A DNA stretch of 64,000 nt, from contig JAWKHL010000001.1 of the NCBI GenBank assembly GCA_041394845.1, positions 806,001-870,000 of the forward strand. Direction: 5' to 3'. This stretch comes from JAHCHG01 sp041394845 (GTDB lineage: Bacteria > Acidobacteriota > Blastocatellia > Pyrinomonadales > Pyrinomonadaceae). The notes beneath the pieces were generated by a model. It did no database searches, was not told the origin of the DNA, and worked only from the letters and a program-made list of their open reading frames with translations. Below are positions 1 to 8,665 of this stretch, one piece after another. The position numbers and the translations under genes were made by a program. Each line of letters opens with the position of its first letter. The stretch's first letter is position 1.

Positions 1-1
1 A

Positions 2-1744
2 GACGATCTGTCGAAACGTTTGGAAAAAACAAACCAGCCTTTTCCACTCAGTTGGGTATTGTTCTGGGCCGATCAACTGCTTGATGCGCTTCACTATTTG
101 CACACTCACGAACCGCCGATAATTCACCGCGACATAAAACCCCAAAATCTCAAACTAACCAACGACAACCACATTGTATTACTGGATTTCGGTTTGTCGA
201 AAAACTCCGTCGGGGAAACCAGGATCACAACCACCGGAAGCGTTGTCGGATACACCCCCCATTATGCTCCGATGGAACAGATTCGGGGCACCGGAACCAA
301 CGCTCAGAGCGATATTTATTCGCTTTCAGCGACCCTTTACCAGTTATTGACCAATACCGTTCCGCCCGATGCCCTGACCCGGGCCGACAGCCTTTTAAGC
401 GATTTGCCCGACCCGATCAAACCGATCAATCAATTGAATCCGGAGGTCACCCCGGAGGTGTCGGAAGTTATTTTGAAAGGAATGGACATTCGGCAGGAAA
501 GCCGTTTTGGCACCGCCCGGGAAATGCAGAAATCTCTTCGCGACGCTTTTGCCAAATTGCAAACCGCCATGGCGGCTCAAACCATCGCTTTCAATGTAAA
601 TGATTCGGGGATCAGCGCTGAACTGCAAAGTGGGAACTCGCAACCCGCAATTGAACCCCCGGTTGAAATCGAACCGGAGATCGAGATCGGAGCGAAAGAA
701 ACGGGTTTTCAAACCGTCACCGAACTGGATAATTCATTGGGGGAACAAAATCATCAACCGGAGCCTGATTTTGATGCAACGGTGAAATTCGATTCCCCGG
801 AAGTTTTTGAAGCGCCCGAAACCACTGATTCCGAATTAAAACCCTCGGACATAAAAACCGAGGTCCTTCTCGCCGGAGACTCCCCCGCGATCAAGGCGGT
901 TCAGGAGGGGAACAGTCTACCGGAGACCGAGGAACCCCGGGAGGGGCAAAATTTCGAAACCGTCGGCAGTTTTGACTTTGACGAGAATAAAACCTCCGGC
1001 GGCGAGTTTTCCCAAGAAGAATTCCCCCAAACAGATTTTTCCGAACCCCGGACCGAGTTTTCTCCGGATGCGACCGTTCCGTTGATTTCTTTTCGGGAAA
1101 ATGAAGAGCCGGCCCCGGAAACACCAGTTGAGTTTGATTCGGAAGAAGACGTTTTTGATCCTTCTACGGGGCCGGGGGAAACGGACTTCTTCGAAATCGA
1201 CCAAACCGGTCAGGTCGGCGGGTTTGAAACCGTCGGCCAGATTGAAGAGCCTTTTGAGGAACCGGAACCCGAACCGATAACGCCGAAACCGGTTCCGCCC
1301 CCGGTGGTTAAACCGAGCCCGGTTAAAAAAATTCTGGCGATAATTGCCGGGTTGTTTGTCCTATTATTATTATTTGGCGGGGCAATTGGCGGCGTGGTTT
1401 GGTATGTCACCCGCGACCCCGGTACCAACGGAGGTGTCGATCCTCCGCCCTCTCCAACCGATGTTAATGTCGAGGTTACTCCGAGCCCCGAATCCTCCCC
1501 GGAAGTTTTGTTGCCGGTCAATAACGAGGAAAATGATAATACGGGTAAAGAGGATGGGCCCGGAACAAACCAAGAGGTAAACGTTCCTGACAGCAAACCG
1601 CCCGATACGCCGGGTCCGGTTAAGCCTTCGCCCAAGGCGTCTCCGGTCGTCAACAGGAGAACTCCGACGCCAAGACCTTCGCCCAGAATTACACCGACTC
1701 CTACTAAAACCCCGAAGGGAGGGCGAACGGATATCCAACAGTAG
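2..1744 (+). CDS. Transmembrane serine/threonine protein kinase, 5' truncated by window edge
   Basis: The reading frame is open from the first bases of the window, so the N-lobe (glycine loop and catalytic lysine) lies upstream; the TTG at 20 is internal. What remains is the kinase C-lobe: the catalytic loop HRDIKPQN at nt 125-148, DFG at nt 185-193, an APE-like APMEQ and the DIYSLSATLYQLL helix. A long acidic, Pro/Glu-rich linker follows, then one membrane helix (about nt 1330-1410) and a Pro/Thr/Ser-rich tail that should face the periplasm. This is the Hanks-type bacterial Ser/Thr kinase architecture. The signal or substrate is unknown. A TPR gene starts 18 nt downstream and is probably co-transcribed. 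The family call is secure; the role is inferred. Confidence 0.9.
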   Translation, partial: DDLSKRLEKTNQPFPLSWVLFWADQLLDALHYLHTHEPPIIHRDIKPQNLKLTNDNHIVLLDFGLSKNSVGETRITTTGSVVGYTPHYAPMEQIRGTGTNAQSDIYSLSATLYQLLTNTVPPDALTRADSLLSDLPDPIKPINQLNPEVTPEVSEVILKGMDIRQESRFGTAREMQKSLRDAFAKLQTAMAAQTIAFNVNDSGISAELQSGNSQPAIEPPVEIEPEIEIGAKETGFQTVTELDNSLGEQNHQPEPDFDATVKFDSPEVFEAPETTDSELKPSDIKTEVLLAGDSPAIKAVQEGNSLPETEEPREGQNFETVGSFDFDENKTSGGEFSQEEFPQTDFSEPRTEFSPDATVPLISFRENEEPAPETPVEFDSEEDVFDPSTGPGETDFFEIDQTGQVGGFETVGQIEEPFEEPEPEPITPKPVPPPVVKPSPVKKILAIIAGLFVLLLLFGGAIGGVVWYVTRDPGTNGGVDPPPSPTDVNVEVTPSPESSPEVLLPVNNEENDNTGKEDGPGTNQEVNVPDSKPPDTPGPVKPSPKASPVVNRRTPTPRPSPRITPTPTKTPKGGRTDIQQ

Positions 1745-1762
1745 TTTTTAGGAGATTTAGTT

Positions 1763-3157
1763 ATGATGAAAAAGATTTCATTGGGATTGATTACATTTAG
1801 TTTATTGCTGGTCGCTTTTTCGGCCCTGGCCACCGATGTTGCGGCCCAGCCCAAAAAAGTTCTCAAAAAGGCAAGAACTCTGGCCAGCGACGGCGATAAA
1901 AGGTTTAACAAAAGAGATTATCAGGGAGCCATCGGGAAATATAGGGAAGCCATCAGTTTGGTTCCCAATTTCCCGAACGCCCATTATTGGAAGGGGAATG
2001 CCCATTATTACCTGCAACAATACGATGAGTCTCTCGAGGAACTAAATACCGCCTATGATCAGGGATACGCACCGGTTATCGATATTTACAGGGTCCGTTG
2101 GTACGTTAACTTCATGAAAAAGAATTACGATGACGCGCTGGCGGATCTTCGTAAAGGGTTGGAGATCGATCCAACCGATATTCGTTTGAGGGAGGGGCTG
2201 GGGAATGTTTATTACGCCAAGGAATCATTCCGGGAGGCTCTGGCGGCTTACAACGATGTGGTTGAAAGAATTCCAAACAACGGAAATACTTATTACAATA
2301 TGGCGGTATCCTATTACAATTTGGGTAAAGCCGGAGAACAAAGAAGTGCCGCTCAAAACGCCATTAACAATGGAACCCAGTTTATGGCCCAGTCCTTTAT
2401 TTTGATCGCCGATTCTTATGCCAAGGAGAGGAAATTCGAAGAGGCCGCCGAAGCCTATGAAAAGTCTCTCAACCTAAGACAGGACATCTTTCCGGTTTAT
2501 CATAATTTGTCCGACATTTACCGGAATATGAATCGATTTACCGACGCCATCGAAGTGATTAAAAAGGGTTTAAGGCAATTTCCCCGGAACGGGGATCTTT
2601 ACGTTGATTTGAGTTGGTATTACAGTCTTGCGGATATGCCCAAAGAGGCCATCGGGGCCGCCCAAACAGCGATTCAGTTCGTTCCCGACCAATATATGGC
2701 CTACACCAATTTGTGCCGGGCCTACAATGACAACAAGGAATACGATAAGGCTGTCTCCGCCTGTAATAATGCTCTCCGCCTTAAAGAGAACGACGGGGAA
2801 ACCTATTTTTATCTGGGTCGCGCCAATGATTTTCTGGGCAAACCCGATGTGGCCACCAAACATTACAAAAAGGCTTTGGACGGCCTATTGGTTTCCACCC
2901 AAAACAATCCCGATTATGCCGACGGGTTTTACCTTTTGGGGAACGCTTATTACGCCAACGGTCTTCGGGATAAGGCCATCGATGCCTATCTTCGGTGCCT
3001 GGAACTCAGTCCCCGTTTTTCCAAAGCCCGGTTTAATCTGGGTTATATGTATTTTCTGAAAGGAGATCTGGATTCCGCTCAGGCCCAATACACGGCTCTG
3101 CTGGATCTGGATGCCGATTTGGCCGGCAAATTAAAAAATGCCATGCAGAAAAAATAA
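1763..3157 (+). CDS. Exported TPR-repeat protein
   Basis: The protein has 464 residues, with a Lys-Lys start and a hydrophobic signal sequence ending near ALATDVAAQ, followed almost to the end by tetratricopeptide repeats of about 34 residues with the usual W/L/G/Y/A/P pattern (for example NAHYWKGNAHYYLQQYDESL and KARFNLGYMYFLKGD). An AGGAG ribosome site precedes the ATG. TPR arrays mediate protein-protein contacts; no catalytic domain is visible. It follows the transmembrane kinase by 18 nt, so it may be a periplasmic partner of that kinase (inference). A strong hairpin terminator follows the stop. Confidence 0.85.
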   Translation: MMKKISLGLITFSLLLVAFSALATDVAAQPKKVLKKARTLASDGDKRFNKRDYQGAIGKYREAISLVPNFPNAHYWKGNAHYYLQQYDESLEELNTAYDQGYAPVIDIYRVRWYVNFMKKNYDDALADLRKGLEIDPTDIRLREGLGNVYYAKESFREALAAYNDVVERIPNNGNTYYNMAVSYYNLGKAGEQRSAAQNAINNGTQFMAQSFILIADSYAKERKFEEAAEAYEKSLNLRQDIFPVYHNLSDIYRNMNRFTDAIEVIKKGLRQFPRNGDLYVDLSWYYSLADMPKEAIGAAQTAIQFVPDQYMAYTNLCRAYNDNKEYDKAVSACNNALRLKENDGETYFYLGRANDFLGKPDVATKHYKKALDGLLVSTQNNPDYADGFYLLGNAYYANGLRDKAIDAYLRCLELSPRFSKARFNLGYMYFLKGDLDSAQAQYTALLDLDADLAGKLKNAMQKK

Positions 3158-3176
3158 TCCTTTAGGGCAATTAAAT

Positions 3177-3228
3177 AAAAAAGTTATCGGGATCATCACT
3201 TGGATGATCCCGATAACTTTTTTATTTT
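3177..3228. terminator. Bidirectional Rho-independent terminator
   Basis: Arms 3181-3197 and 3203-3219 pair perfectly over 17 bp around a 5-nt loop, extended by an A-run on the left and a T-run on the right. It lies between two convergent genes and can serve both strands. Confidence 0.93.
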
Positions 3229-3235
3229 TCAGGTT

Positions 3236-6115
3236 CTATCTCCAGTTACCGATCAAAACGAACGGGGACCAGAAGTAAGGGTGGGCAAAGGGTTTTTCTT
3301 TTTCAAAAACAAAGGCGGATTTTGAGCCGTCCGAACCCCGAACCCCGAAAATTCCGGCCAATTCCTCAATATATTTCTGGTCGGGTTTGAGTTCTCCGGA
3401 GATCATCCCCTTTTGAACGAATTGAATGGCCTCGGCTTTTGTTTTTTGCGGATGATCCTTTCTAAAACGGTAAAATTCGCTCATCAGGATCGGCGTGCTC
3501 TCATCGACAACCGACCACAATGTGGCCAGAATGGACTTTCCGCTTTTGTTTTGAATGGCTCCCGCCAGAGAATCAATTTCCTTCCCGTTGGAACCGCCGC
3601 CAAAAGCCGTGTTACAGGCTGAAAGGGTGACCAGATCAATGTCTCCGAAATTAATTTCCGGTGAATTGCTGACCTCCTCCAAAGTGAGGATCTGACCATT
3701 TCCCAAAAGCAAAAAAGAATTCGTCCAGTTGGAACCGAGCCTGAAATGGCTGGCGATATGAACAATGTTAAAATTTCGTTTTCCCTCGCTTGTTTCCCGG
3801 GTAAGGGAATTAACCAGATTCTTAAGGGTGAAATCTTCGTCGATAAATCTCTCTCCCGGAAGAATTCCGTTTTCCTCGGGATTTTTTCCCGTCCGGACGA
3901 TCTTAAAGAGTTCTTCCCGGGTTCCGGGCAAAGGGCCAAAGATGATTTTCCGGTTCGGGTCGTCCGGATTTTGGACCGTTTGTGCCAGCGAAACCCCAAC
4001 CGCCAAAGCGTTGAATGTAGGCGGAGCGTCCGTTATGTTATCCCGGGTTTTGGGGGTCAGGATGACGTTTTGATATTTTTCAACCAGATATGTCTTTCCG
4101 TCGGGAGACAAAGTGGCCAAGGGAATGTAACGAAGGGTTCCGTCCAAAGACCAGATCAGGGTTTTGGCTTCGGAGGCGATTAGGTCTTTTTCGATCGGTT
4201 TCAAAAGGATGTCGTAGAGTTCCTTGCCCAGTAAACGGGGGTCGGTTTCGATATCCTGCAGGGCCTCCCGAAAGGCAAAGACCTTTTTATTTAATTCCGT
4301 GGCGGAAATCTCCGTTTTTCCGTCCACCTGAACCGTCGGAGTGGTCAGAATCACGCGGTAACGATCCTCTGATACGACGGTGTAAAGGGCAACGGTTCCG
4401 TCGCCCCATTTCCTCAACTGGTTTTGCAGATTGCGGTCGATCTCGATTCCCGAAGTCTTTTCCCGACCCAATTCCTGAATCAATTCTTTTTCCAGAAACA
4501 ATCTGAACGCGGCGTTGGCATCGGCGAGTTGGGCCGAAAGCCGGTCATATCTTTTTTGCTCATCGGTCGATAACCCGGAATCCATTTGGAAAAGCTGGCG
4601 TTTCTTTTTGGCAAGTTCGAAAAACTCCTGACCGAGCAGGGTGATTTTTTCGGCCATTTGAGCGTACCGTTCGATCAGTTTTTGCTCCTTTTCCGAGAGC
4701 GAAACCCTTTTTTTGAGGTTTTTAATTTCATCGACGTCCCGCCGGACAAATTCGAAATACTCCTCCTCTTTGAGCATCTGCAAGACCTGTTCGGCCTGTG
4801 AAAACCTTCCGCTTTCGATCAACAGATCGGCCAGCCGCCGGTAGTTGGATTCAATCGATTTGAGGTAAATTTTTTGGGTTTGGGAATCGAGCCCCCGGAT
4901 TGCTTCCCGAAGTTCCTGATATTTATTTACCGCTTGTTTTCCGTAAAAAAGGGCCAGGGTGGGGTTTTTCTCAAGATTCCAGACGATCATCAGATTTGAA
5001 AGGGTGATGGCTTCAACGTTTTTCTCGCCCAGGGATTGGAGGATGGGAAGGGCCCGGTAAAAATTTTCTCTGGCTTTTTGGAGTTGACCGAGATCGGAAA
5101 ATGCCAAACCCAGATTGTTGAGAACGGTGGCCTCCCCGCTTTTGTTGCCGGCATTCTGATGAATCGGAAGCGCTTTTTCAAAAAATTCGAGGGCCTTGTC
5201 CGGGGTTTTATCCGCCAAAAACACGGTCCCGATGTTATTCAAAGTGACCGCCTCTTCGCTTTTGTCTCCCAGTTCGCGGATGATGGTTAACGAATCATTA
5301 AAAAGCGAAAGGGCTTTTGGATAGTCTCCGAGGTCCGAGTAAACCAAACCAAGATTGTTGAGAGTCGTGGCGGTTCCGCGCCGGTCGCCGACGGTTTTTC
5401 TGAGGACCAGCGATTGTTCGAAAAACTCAATGGCCTTTTGTTTTTCTCCCAATTCATCGTAGATCCTTCCGATGTTGTTCAGGGTGATGGCCTCCCCTCT
5501 TTGATTTCCGAGGGACCGTCTCAGACTCAGGGCCTGCAAATAAAAATTTAGGGCTTTTTCCTTTTCACCCAGATCGGCGTAAACCGCCCCGATGTTGTTG
5601 AGGGTCACCGATTCACCGTACCGGTCGCCTACTTCCTTTCGTTTCTGAAGCGCCTGTTCGTAAAAATTTAGCGCTTTTTTCTTTTCACCCGTCGTGTCGT
5701 AAAGGCGGGCGATGTTGTTCAAGGTCCGGGCTTCCCAAAACTTGTCATCCAATTCCCGAAAAATCGGAAGGGCGTTTTGGTAAAACTCCAAAGCTCTGGT
5801 TTTTTCTCCCAAACTGTCCGAGGTAAAACCGGACCCGACCAAAGATTTGGCTTCTCCGCTCTTTTCCCCAGCTTTTTTATAGAGCTTTTCGGCCTGTTGG
5901 AATTTTTCAAAAGCCTCCCGGTAAGATTGAGCCGTTCCCTGACCGTTTAATTTCAGAGCCTCTTCAAACAATTGATTGGCTTTTTGCAGGTCATCTCCGC
6001 CGGTCGGTTGACCCGGCAGATTGGAAACGAAAAGGACCTGAAAAATTATCAACGCCGGGATGATAAAGAAAAACCCAGAAAAACGGCGGAGCAAATGACT
6101 GTGGATTTTTTTCAT
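3236..6115 (-). CDS. Exported TPR-CHAT domain protein (caspase-like peptidase family)
   Basis: The 959-residue product begins with a basic, hydrophobic signal sequence. About nine TPR units (residues roughly 40-400) carry the recurrent LNNIGxxYxDLGEKxKAL pattern, then come a helical coiled-coil-like middle and a C-terminal CHAT domain. The putative catalytic dyad is visible: His in VHIASHF near residue 789 and Cys in LSACNTAFGGG near residue 834. ATG at 6115 (MKKIHS) is preferred over the TTG at 6124. CHAT proteins are caspase/separase-like; several act as proteases in regulated systems. Here the signal peptide points to an envelope location, and no effector or gasdermin-like partner lies next door, so the substrate is unknown. 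Confidence 0.88.
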   Translation of the reverse strand: MKKIHSHLLRRFSGFFFIIPALIIFQVLFVSNLPGQPTGGDDLQKANQLFEEALKLNGQGTAQSYREAFEKFQQAEKLYKKAGEKSGEAKSLVGSGFTSDSLGEKTRALEFYQNALPIFRELDDKFWEARTLNNIARLYDTTGEKKKALNFYEQALQKRKEVGDRYGESVTLNNIGAVYADLGEKEKALNFYLQALSLRRSLGNQRGEAITLNNIGRIYDELGEKQKAIEFFEQSLVLRKTVGDRRGTATTLNNLGLVYSDLGDYPKALSLFNDSLTIIRELGDKSEEAVTLNNIGTVFLADKTPDKALEFFEKALPIHQNAGNKSGEATVLNNLGLAFSDLGQLQKARENFYRALPILQSLGEKNVEAITLSNLMIVWNLEKNPTLALFYGKQAVNKYQELREAIRGLDSQTQKIYLKSIESNYRRLADLLIESGRFSQAEQVLQMLKEEEYFEFVRRDVDEIKNLKKRVSLSEKEQKLIERYAQMAEKITLLGQEFFELAKKKRQLFQMDSGLSTDEQKRYDRLSAQLADANAAFRLFLEKELIQELGREKTSGIEIDRNLQNQLRKWGDGTVALYTVVSEDRYRVILTTPTVQVDGKTEISATELNKKVFAFREALQDIETDPRLLGKELYDILLKPIEKDLIASEAKTLIWSLDGTLRYIPLATLSPDGKTYLVEKYQNVILTPKTRDNITDAPPTFNALAVGVSLAQTVQNPDDPNRKIIFGPLPGTREELFKIVRTGKNPEENGILPGERFIDEDFTLKNLVNSLTRETSEGKRNFNIVHIASHFRLGSNWTNSFLLLGNGQILTLEEVSNSPEINFGDIDLVTLSACNTAFGGGSNGKEIDSLAGAIQNKSGKSILATLWSVVDESTPILMSEFYRFRKDHPQKTKAEAIQFVQKGMISGELKPDQKYIEELAGIFGVRGSDGSKSAFVFEKEKPFAHPYFWSPFVLIGNWR

Positions 6116-6196
6116 TCTTAACAATAATCAAAAAAAATTTCTCATCTGAGGAACGTTTAAAAGTTGAAAACTTTCAGTTTGCGTCAAAAGTTTTTC

Positions 6197-6225
6197 AAGA
6201 CAATTAACGGTTTGCATTTTATGAT
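6197..6225 (+). promoter_or_regulatory. Putative sigma70-type promoter
   Basis: AAGACA (6197-6202) and TATGAT (6220-6225) are separated by 17 bp, upstream of the secreted-protein gene starting at 6337. The -10 is a 5/6 match and the -35 a 4/6 match. It would give a leader of about 105 nt. Confidence 0.4.
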
Positions 6226-6262
6226 ATAAATAACATCCTGAAAAGAAAATAAAACATCTCAG

Positions 6263-6304
6263 GATGACCCGGCGCTCGATCTGCGAAACGGGTTCCGGGT
6301 CATT
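6263..6304 (+). promoter_or_regulatory. Hairpin in 5' leader
   Basis: GATGACCCGG (6263-6272) pairs with 6295-6304 (nine Watson-Crick pairs plus one G-T) around a 22-nt loop. It ends about 32 nt before the start codon at 6337. No T-run follows, so it is not a standard terminator. It may be a leader structure affecting translation or mRNA stability. Confidence 0.35.
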
Positions 6305-6336
6305 CTTTGGCCCTAAAATTTGCATCTGGAGAAAAA

Positions 6337-7125
6337 ATGAGAAGGTTTTTTGCATTGATTTTTTTGGTTTTTTTAACGTTTTCAACCATCAAAGCCCAAA
6401 CCGGCGATGTGACGGTTTCGCTCAATGAACAATTCTTTGACGCGTTGCTCGAAGCGGTTTTTACAAATTTGAAACAACCGAGTTTCCCCTTGGCCGGACT
6501 GAAAGAAAATGACCTCAATCCGGATCAGGCCAAAATGGCGGCCATGCGGACTTTTTACAGACAGGCCGGCATGCGGACTTTTTACAGACAGGCCGGTTGG
6601 AATAAAAACGAAAATCTTTTTTACTTCGATGAAACCTTCCCGCTCGGAAAATTAAAAGCCAAGCCCGGAGACCAAAATTGCGACGAATCGATCCGGCTTC
6701 AAAGAGAGATCGACGGGGTCCGAACGGCCGTCCGGTTTCGAGACGGGAAGATCTACGCCCCGATCGCTTTTTCCGGTTCTTACAATCCGCCCTTGATCGG
6801 TTGTATCGATTTCCAGGGCTGGGCCGAATCGAATATAGACCTCGAATTTGACAACCAAACCCAGACTCTGGTCGGCCGGGCCACGGTCAACAGCGTCAAT
6901 TTAAGCGGGACGGGCGGTGTCGGAAGCGGTTTGATCGCCAAAATGGTGCAAAGTTCGATGGACAAGAAAATCAATCCAATAAAAATTTTGGATCTGGAAA
7001 AAGTCTCTTTTGTGGTTCCGGTTCAAAATAACGGTTCGCTTCGTTTAAAAGCCACCGGAATCCGCCATGAGATCGGGAACGGGGTTCTGAACGTTCATAT
7101 TACATACCAGTTTCTCAAGGGTTAA
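6337..7125 (+). CDS. Secreted protein of unknown function
   Basis: The 262-residue product starts at the ATG preceded by GGAG at 6328-6331; the extra codons upstream to 6307 lack a ribosome site. A signal peptide (MRRFFALIFLVFLTF...KAQ) is clear. I do not recognise the family. The mature part alternates amphipathic strands and has a lone Cys pair (QNCDES, IGCIDF). An internal 27-bp tandem duplication repeats MRTFYRQAG twice. The C-terminal half (for example LDLEKVSFVVPVQNNGSLRLKA, here only in part) looks beta-rich and could be a lipid-binding-like fold, but that is a guess. Confidence 0.75.
   Translation: MRRFFALIFLVFLTFSTIKAQTGDVTVSLNEQFFDALLEAVFTNLKQPSFPLAGLKENDLNPDQAKMAAMRTFYRQAGMRTFYRQAGWNKNENLFYFDETFPLGKLKAKPGDQNCDESIRLQREIDGVRTAVRFRDGKIYAPIAFSGSYNPPLIGCIDFQGWAESNIDLEFDNQTQTLVGRATVNSVNLSGTGGVGSGLIAKMVQSSMDKKINPIKILDLEKVSFVVPVQNNGSLRLKATGIRHEIGNGVLNVHITYQFLKG
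6544..6597 (+). repeat. 27-bp in-frame tandem duplication
   Basis: Copy 1 at 6544-6570 and copy 2 at 6571-6597 differ only in the last base (c/t). Each encodes MRTFYRQAG. The near identity, including third codon positions, points to a very recent duplication inside the secreted-protein gene, or an assembly artefact. Confidence 0.95.
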
Positions 7126-7315
7126 ATTCCAATCTCAACCCCAAATTTATTCCGAGATCCGTAACCTATTACGTTCAATTTAATACCAAATGGTGTGCCG
7201 GTTGGAAAAACGGCCCCGTTTTCGCTGGGGAAATCTCGGCGGAACGGTATTTGCAAGTTGATAGAGTTCGGAAGTGAACCAATCGGAGTTAAAAAAATTT
7301 AACCAGAGGAGAAGT

Positions 7316-8572
7316 ATGAAAGTGAGTTTTAGTAAAAATTTGCTTTTCCTTATGTTGATCGGGGGATTGGTCCTTTTTGGACTGAATACCGACGTTCAGG
7401 CTCAGAGAAATCGTTCCAGAAATCAGGAAAGAAGGGCCGAACAACAGAGGGCCGAACAACAAAAAGGAAGACAAAATCAAGACAGAGACCGCCAACGCTC
7501 CCGGCAGGATAGAAATAATCAGGAAAGGCGTGCCCAGCAACAAAGGCAACAGCAGGAGCGTCAGGCCCAACAACAGAGACAACAACAGGAGCGGTCCCGC
7601 CAACAGGCTCAAAATGAACAGAGGCGCCGGGCCGACCAACAGCGCGAGGCTCAAAGACAAAGAGAAAGACAAAATCAGGAAAACAGGCGTCGGCAAGAAA
7701 CCCTGAATCAACAGAGACAGCGGGAGGACCGTCGCGCCGAACAAAGACGTCGGGAAGAAATCCAGGACCGTCAGCGTCGCGAAAAAGCGGCCGAACAAAG
7801 GCGGCAAAATGAGAATAGAGACCGGAACCGTCGTCAGATCGAAGACCGCCAAAGAAGGGAGAAGGCGGCCGAACAAAGGCGGGTCGACAATGAACGAAAT
7901 CGCCGGAACGACCGCAGGTGGCCGGACAACCGGAATGACCGAAACGACCGCAACAACCAGCAAAGGGACCGGAGGGACGATCAGAGGGATCGGCGACAAA
8001 GTTTTGACCGCGACCAGCAAAGAAGGATCTATCAGCAACGCTGGCGTAGTTATGTGGACAAGGATCAATGGCGTCAGCGTCAGTATGAGGAACGCCGCCG
8101 CCGTCTCGAAAGGGAAAGACGCCGGGCTTACCTGCGCTGGCAACAACGTTACTGGAACCGTCTGCGTCAGGATCGCCTGCGTCTGCAAAATGCCAGATAT
8201 TACAACTCTCTGATCTATAATTGCCGTTACGATCGTGGAGGCCGGTATTATTACACCAGCAGTTACGGCGCACAAATGCTCCGAAACGCCGTCAATTACG
8301 GTTATCAGGAGGGCTTTTACGCCGGACAGGCGGACCGTGACGACGGTTGGGGGTATTCCTACCGCGATTCGTTCGCTTACCAGGACGCCAGTTACGGTTA
8401 CGACGGTTATTATGTGTCGCTCGATGAATATCAGTATTATTTCCGCGAAGGTTTCCGACGCGGTTACGAGGACGGTTATTACGGCCGTTACAATTACGGA
8501 TATTACGACAATGGCGGTTACAGCCTTGTGGGTTCGATCCTCAAAGGGATTTTGAACATTGTAGTTTTCTAA
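7316..8572 (+). CDS. Secreted Gln/Arg/Glu-rich low-complexity protein with Tyr/Gly-rich C-terminus
   Basis: The ATG at 7316 follows GAGGAGAAG and opens a signal peptide ending near VQAQ; the GTG at 7274 has no such site. About 230 residues follow of repeated QRQQQER/EQRRREE-type sequence, highly charged and likely a long single helix or coiled coil. The C-terminal 130 residues are rich in Tyr, Gly, Asp and Arg with repeated YGYDGYY-like patches and end in a short hydrophobic GSILKGILNIVVF. The total is 418 residues. I do not recognise a family. An envelope scaffold or nucleic-acid/polyanion-binding role would fit its strong basic charge (inference). A good terminator follows. Confidence 0.8.
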   Translation: MKVSFSKNLLFLMLIGGLVLFGLNTDVQAQRNRSRNQERRAEQQRAEQQKGRQNQDRDRQRSRQDRNNQERRAQQQRQQQERQAQQQRQQQERSRQQAQNEQRRRADQQREAQRQRERQNQENRRRQETLNQQRQREDRRAEQRRREEIQDRQRREKAAEQRRQNENRDRNRRQIEDRQRREKAAEQRRVDNERNRRNDRRWPDNRNDRNDRNNQQRDRRDDQRDRRQSFDRDQQRRIYQQRWRSYVDKDQWRQRQYEERRRRLERERRRAYLRWQQRYWNRLRQDRLRLQNARYYNSLIYNCRYDRGGRYYYTSSYGAQMLRNAVNYGYQEGFYAGQADRDDGWGYSYRDSFAYQDASYGYDGYYVSLDEYQYYFREGFRRGYEDGYYGRYNYGYYDNGGYSLVGSILKGILNIVVF

Positions 8573-8628
8573 ACTTCCCGAACCCTTAAATAATTTTCCT
8601 TTAACAGTATGGGGAGTTCCAATTAATG

Positions 8629-8665
8629 GCCCCGGATTCAAATTGAATCCGGGGCATTTTTTGTT
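8629..8665 (+). terminator. Rho-independent terminator
   Basis: GCCCCGGATTCAA (8629-8641) pairs with 8643-8655, followed by a T-run (8657-8662). It lies 57 nt after the stop of the Gln/Arg-rich gene. Confidence 0.9.

Noticed and set aside
20..22. TTG at 20 as the true start of the kinase gene
   Set aside because: The frame continues to the window edge and the kinase would lack its N-lobe. The gene is simply cut by the window.
3236..6115. TPR-CHAT as part of a type III-E CRISPR or gasdermin defence system
   Set aside because: No Cas, gasdermin or other defence gene is adjacent, and the protein carries a signal sequence.
7289..8641. Open frame of 450 codons opposite the Gln/Arg-rich gene, rich in Leu/Val/Ile
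   Set aside because: The antisense of CAG/CGN-rich codons gives hydrophobic residues automatically. The plus-strand gene has a signal peptide, ribosome site and terminator.
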